Source: Kordiimonas marina
GTDB taxonomy: Bacteria > Pseudomonadota > Alphaproteobacteria > Sphingomonadales > Kordiimonadaceae
Direction: 5' to 3'
Length of the DNA: 64,000 bases
NCBI RefSeq assembly: GCF_023006325.1
Contig: NZ_JAINDF010000003.1
Location: 372,001-436,000 of the forward strand
Below the pieces are notes generated by a model. The model saw only the letters and a program-made list of their open reading frames with translations, searched no databases and was not told the origin of the DNA. A program made the position numbers and the translations under genes. Below, piece by piece: positions 61,239 through 64,000 of the stretch. Position 1 is the stretch's first letter; each line of letters starts with the position of its first letter.

Positions 61239-63032
61239 TCATGCCCGGGCGAAGGCCTCCTCGTCAAGGGCCATCAGATGATGCGCCCCCGCCTTAATAG
61301 GAGCTAGAAGGGCTGTGGCCTGAGGCAACAATTGTTCAACAAAAAACTGCGCCGTGGTGATTTTGGCCTTGAGGAACGTGGGGTTACCCTCGCCCGCCTT
61401 GAGCCGCTTTTCAGCCTCCACCGCTTGGACGGTCAGCAGATAGCCGCCAAGCACGGTGCCGAACAGCCTGAGATACGGCGTTGCCGCCGCCGCGGTGTCG
61501 ACAATGCCCTCGAACCCGTTGGCGACCAGCGCCTCAGCCGCGGAGGACAATGCGTCCACGCCCAGGGACAGGCCGGCCTTGCTGGCAGCCATGACACCAT
61601 CCAGCCCGTCGGTGAAGGCGCGCATTTCGCCGATCAGCGTGCGCCAATGGTCACCGCCGTCCATATTGAGTTTGCGGCCAACGAGGTCGAGCGCCTGGAT
61701 ACCGTTGGTACCTTCATAGATCGGCGCGATCCGGCTGTCGCGGTAATGCTGGGCGACGCCGGTTTCCTCGATGAAGCCCATGCCGCCATGGACTTGCACG
61801 GCGAGCGACGCGGCCTCAACACCGATGTCGGTCGAATAAGCCTTGGAAATCGGGGTCAAGAGGTCAGCTTCACCCTGAGCATAGCGGCGATCGTCATCCT
61901 CCGTCGCGGTGTGCGCCCGGTCGGAAGCCCAGACATTGCGGTAGATGATGGCGCGTGCAGCTTCCGTGGTCGCGCGGATGGTCATCAGCATCCGGCGTAC
62001 GTCCGGATGGTGGATGATGGTCACGGCCTCGCGGCTTTTACCGCCGATGTCGGCCGATTGCACCCGGTCCCGCGCATAAGAAACCGCCTGCTGATAGGCG
62101 CGTTCAGCCACCGCGACACCCTGAAGCCCGACACCGATCCGGGCATGGTTCATCATGGTGAACATGTTGCGCATGCCCTGGTTTTCTTCACCGACGATAT
62201 AGCCGACGCATTTGCCTTCGTCGCCGAAGCTCATCACACAGGTGGGACTGGCGTGGATGCCGAGCTTGTGCTCCAGGCTGACGACACGCACATCGTTGCG
62301 GTCCCCAAGGGAGCCGCCTTCATTCACATGATATTTGGGGACGAGGAACATGCTGATGCCCTTGGTGCCCGTGGGCGCACCGGGCAGGCGCGCAAGCACG
62401 AGGTGGATCACGTTCTCACACAGGTCATGATCCCCCCAAGTGATGAAAATCTTTTGCCCTGTAACAAGATAGCTGCCATCGGCCTGCTTCTCGGCCTTGG
62501 CGCGCAGCGCCCCGACATCCGAGCCCGCCGACGGTTCGGTCAGGTTCATCGCACCCGACCAGGTACCGTCGATCATCTTGGGCAGATACATCTCACGCTG
62601 GGCATCGGTGCCGTGGGCACGGATCGCCTCAATCGCCCCACTGGTCAGGAGCGGCATCAGGCTATAGGCCATGTTAGCCGAGGTGATCATTTCGGTGACG
62701 GCAATCGACAGCGTGGCCGGAAGCCCCTGCCCGCCAAGGTCCGGGGCCGCCGACAGGGTCGGCCAACCGCCTTCGACATAGGCCTGGTGCATGGGCTTGA
62801 ATTCGTCAGGCGTGACGACGCCTGCGTCCGTCAGGACTGCGCCTTTCTCATCCCCGATCTTGTTGGTGGGGGCGATCACGTCGCCCGCAAGTTTGCCCGC
62901 TTCCTCAAGCACCGCATAGGCCAAGTCCTCACTGGCTTCTTCAAAGCCCGGACACGCGGTCCAGTCCTTCAAGCCCCCGACCGTTTCCAGTTGAAAGCGG
63001 ATGTCTTCCAGAGGTGCGCGATACTCACTCAT
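61239..63032 (-). CDS. Large acyl-CoA dehydrogenase (DmdC/AcdA-like, C-terminal extension)
   Basis: 597 residues, longer than the usual 380-400 because of an added C-terminal domain (PF12806-like). N-terminal MSEYRAPLEDIRFQLETVGGL, MNLTEPSAGSDVGALRAKAE, the catalytic-Glu motif YEGTNGIQALDLVGRKL (near 440), and VEQLLPQATALL at the end. This group includes DmdC (3-methylmercaptopropionyl-CoA dehydrogenase) and related fatty acyl-CoA dehydrogenases; DMSP use is possible but nothing nearby supports it. It is divergent from the Sua5 gene and may be co-transcribed with the MBL-fold gene. Confidence 0.9.
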   Translation of the reverse strand: MSEYRAPLEDIRFQLETVGGLKDWTACPGFEEASEDLAYAVLEEAGKLAGDVIAPTNKIGDEKGAVLTDAGVVTPDEFKPMHQAYVEGGWPTLSAAPDLGGQGLPATLSIAVTEMITSANMAYSLMPLLTSGAIEAIRAHGTDAQREMYLPKMIDGTWSGAMNLTEPSAGSDVGALRAKAEKQADGSYLVTGQKIFITWGDHDLCENVIHLVLARLPGAPTGTKGISMFLVPKYHVNEGGSLGDRNDVRVVSLEHKLGIHASPTCVMSFGDEGKCVGYIVGEENQGMRNMFTMMNHARIGVGLQGVAVAERAYQQAVSYARDRVQSADIGGKSREAVTIIHHPDVRRMLMTIRATTEAARAIIYRNVWASDRAHTATEDDDRRYAQGEADLLTPISKAYSTDIGVEAASLAVQVHGGMGFIEETGVAQHYRDSRIAPIYEGTNGIQALDLVGRKLNMDGGDHWRTLIGEMRAFTDGLDGVMAASKAGLSLGVDALSSAAEALVANGFEGIVDTAAAATPYLRLFGTVLGGYLLTVQAVEAEKRLKAGEGNPTFLKAKITTAQFFVEQLLPQATALLAPIKAGAHHLMALDEEAFARA

Positions 63033-63177
63033 GTCCCAAAATCCCGAATATTCGTTAAAACCTACGCTTGATCCACCAGCAAAACCATTGCGTCCGGTCC
63101 GCCGCTGGCCTATCAGCTAATGACGTTGCAACCTTATGTTCGTTATAATGCCTTTGTCCCTCGAGGGAATTTTGTGC
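63033..63177. promoter_or_regulatory. Divergent promoter region, acyl-CoA dehydrogenase and Sua5 genes
   Basis: 145 bases between divergent starts. TATAAT at 63144-63149 is a consensus -10 box for the plus-strand gene; a good -35 at 17 bases is not visible (ATGACG at 63120-63125 is 18 bases upstream). GAGGGA at 63162-63167 is the likely ribosome site. Confidence 0.45.
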
Positions 63178-64000
63178 ATGGCAGCATTTAAAACACAAGT
63201 CGTTTCTGCCCATGAAGATGGCGCTATTTCCGCCGCTGTCCAGCAGTTGGATGCCGGAAATTTGGTCGCCGTGCCCACCGAAACGGTCTATGGGCTGGCC
63301 GCGGATGCCTGCACCGATGCTGCAGTGCAAAAGATTTATCAGGCCAAGGGACGGCCGTCCTACAACCCGCTGATCTGCCATGTGGCGGATGCGGCCATGG
63401 CGGAACGCTATGTCGCCGTAACGGCAGGAGCGAAACAGTTGATGGAGGCTTTCTGGCCCGGGCCGCTCACGCTGGTGCTGGACCGCCTGCCCGGAAGCGG
63501 CATTGCTGCCTCCGTCACAGCCGGGCTCGACACGCTCGCCGTGCGCGCGCCGAAGCATCCCACCACCCATAAAATTATCGAAACTTTAGGCCGCCCGGTT
63601 GCTGCCCCGAGCGCAAATCCGTCCGGTAAATTGTCCCCCACCAGTGCCGAAGACGTGCTTGAAGGGCTCGCAGGCAAGCTGCCACTGATTCTCGATGGCG
63701 GCCGGTCCGATGTCGGGATTGAATCGACCATTGTCGGCGTGAAGGGGGATAAATACTATCTGCTTCGCCCCGGCAGCATCACCCCGGACGATATCACCGA
63801 AGCGACCGGCGCCCCGGTTTATGACCGGGACGACACCAAGATCACCGCGCCCGGCCAGCTCCTGAGCCACTATGCCCCGAACGCGCCTGTGCGGCTGAAT
63901 GCCACCGAGAAACAGGCAGGCGAAATCCTCATCGGCTTCGGGGATATTGCTGGTGACATCAGCCTCAGCACTTCTGGCGATACCTTAGAAGCTGCCCACA
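63178..64000 (+). CDS. Threonylcarbamoyl-AMP synthase (Sua5/YwlC), 3' truncated
   Basis: The frame is open from ATG 63178 to the end of the window (274 codons), so the C-terminus is missing. It begins MAAFKTQVVSAHEDG. YrdC-domain motifs are clear: VAVPTETVYGLAADAC, the KxR motif in AKGRPSYNPLICHV, FWPGPLTLVL, APSANPSGKLSPT, DGGRSDVGIESTIV and LLRPGSIT. Beyond residue 210 it continues with APGQLLSHYAPNAPV into the Sua5-specific C-terminal domain. It makes threonylcarbamoyl-AMP for the t6A modification of ANN-reading tRNAs. An in-frame ATG at 63148 overlaps the TATAAT box and lacks a ribosome site. Confidence 0.93.
   Translation, partial: MAAFKTQVVSAHEDGAISAAVQQLDAGNLVAVPTETVYGLAADACTDAAVQKIYQAKGRPSYNPLICHVADAAMAERYVAVTAGAKQLMEAFWPGPLTLVLDRLPGSGIAASVTAGLDTLAVRAPKHPTTHKIIETLGRPVAAPSANPSGKLSPTSAEDVLEGLAGKLPLILDGGRSDVGIESTIVGVKGDKYYLLRPGSITPDDITEATGAPVYDRDDTKITAPGQLLSHYAPNAPVRLNATEKQAGEILIGFGDIAGDISLSTSGDTLEAAH

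Noticed and set aside
61239-63032. DMSP demethylation gene dmdC
   Set aside because: The length and domain layout fit, but no dmdB or dmdD is nearby and the family includes general acyl-CoA dehydrogenases, so no symbol was given.

Overview
This 64 kb window is gene-dense (about 50 genes, few gaps), GC-rich chromosomal DNA from what looks like a free-living alphaproteobacterium. The evidence is the neighbourhood pdxH - dnaJ-like - brkB - fabI - aroC, the neighbourhood xseB - ispA - dxs - tlyA - RNA methyltransferase, and the abundance of acyl-CoA dehydrogenases, SDRs and MaoC proteins. The genus cannot be fixed from sequence alone; a marine Kordiimonadales- or sphingomonad-like heterotroph is my guess. 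I see no rRNA, tRNA, CRISPR array, phage or insertion sequence.

Layout. 1-4.6 kb: branched-chain amino acid catabolism (partial E2 of the branched-chain keto acid dehydrogenase, lipoamide dehydrogenase, a small membrane protein, a leucine-dehydrogenase-type enzyme). 4.7-10.4 kb: an NTF2-like secreted protein, a REP-like repeat pair, then the Phe/Tyr degradation operon hppD - VOC - fahA-like - maiA - phhA on the minus strand with a divergent MarR regulator and two operator-like palindromes. 10.4-18.7 kb: EAL protein, asparaginase, alanine dehydrogenase with divergent Lrp-type regulator, cysteine synthase, PAS protein, DUF885 protein and exported isoaspartyl peptidase, i.e. amino acid and peptide turnover. 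18.8-24.2 kb: hybrid histidine kinase, then patatin - fadD - SDR. 24.3-26.8 kb: a glycosyltransferase and an orphan NDP-hexose 2,3-dehydratase. 26.8-36.8 kb: a nine-gene acyl-CoA catabolic operon (two neighbouring acyl-CoA dehydrogenases, CoA ligase, ACAD11-like dehydrogenase, SDRs, MaoC hydratase, thiolase, quinone reductase). 37-41.6 kb: MATE pump, class II aldolase family protein, TesB thioesterase and a VioB/RebD-type ferritin-like protein. 41.7-47.5 kb: a six-gene operon (aldehyde dehydrogenase, iron alcohol dehydrogenase, thioesterase, two SDRs, APH-type kinase). 47.6-64 kb: mostly housekeeping genes (pdxH, dnaJ-like, brkB, fabI, aroC, RNA methyltransferases, dxs, ispA, xseB), an MBL-fold protein, a large acyl-CoA dehydrogenase and the start of a Sua5-type tRNA modification gene.

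How it fits together. The window is dominated by routes that turn amino acids, fatty acids and alcohols or aldehydes into acyl-CoAs and then acetyl-CoA. The least ordinary parts are the orphan 2,3-dehydratase/glycosyltransferase pair, the VioB/RebD-like protein, the separate APH kinase and ACAD11-like dehydrogenase (the two halves of animal ACAD10/11), the tyrosine operon without homogentisate dioxygenase, and a REP-like inverted pair whose arms show compensatory changes.
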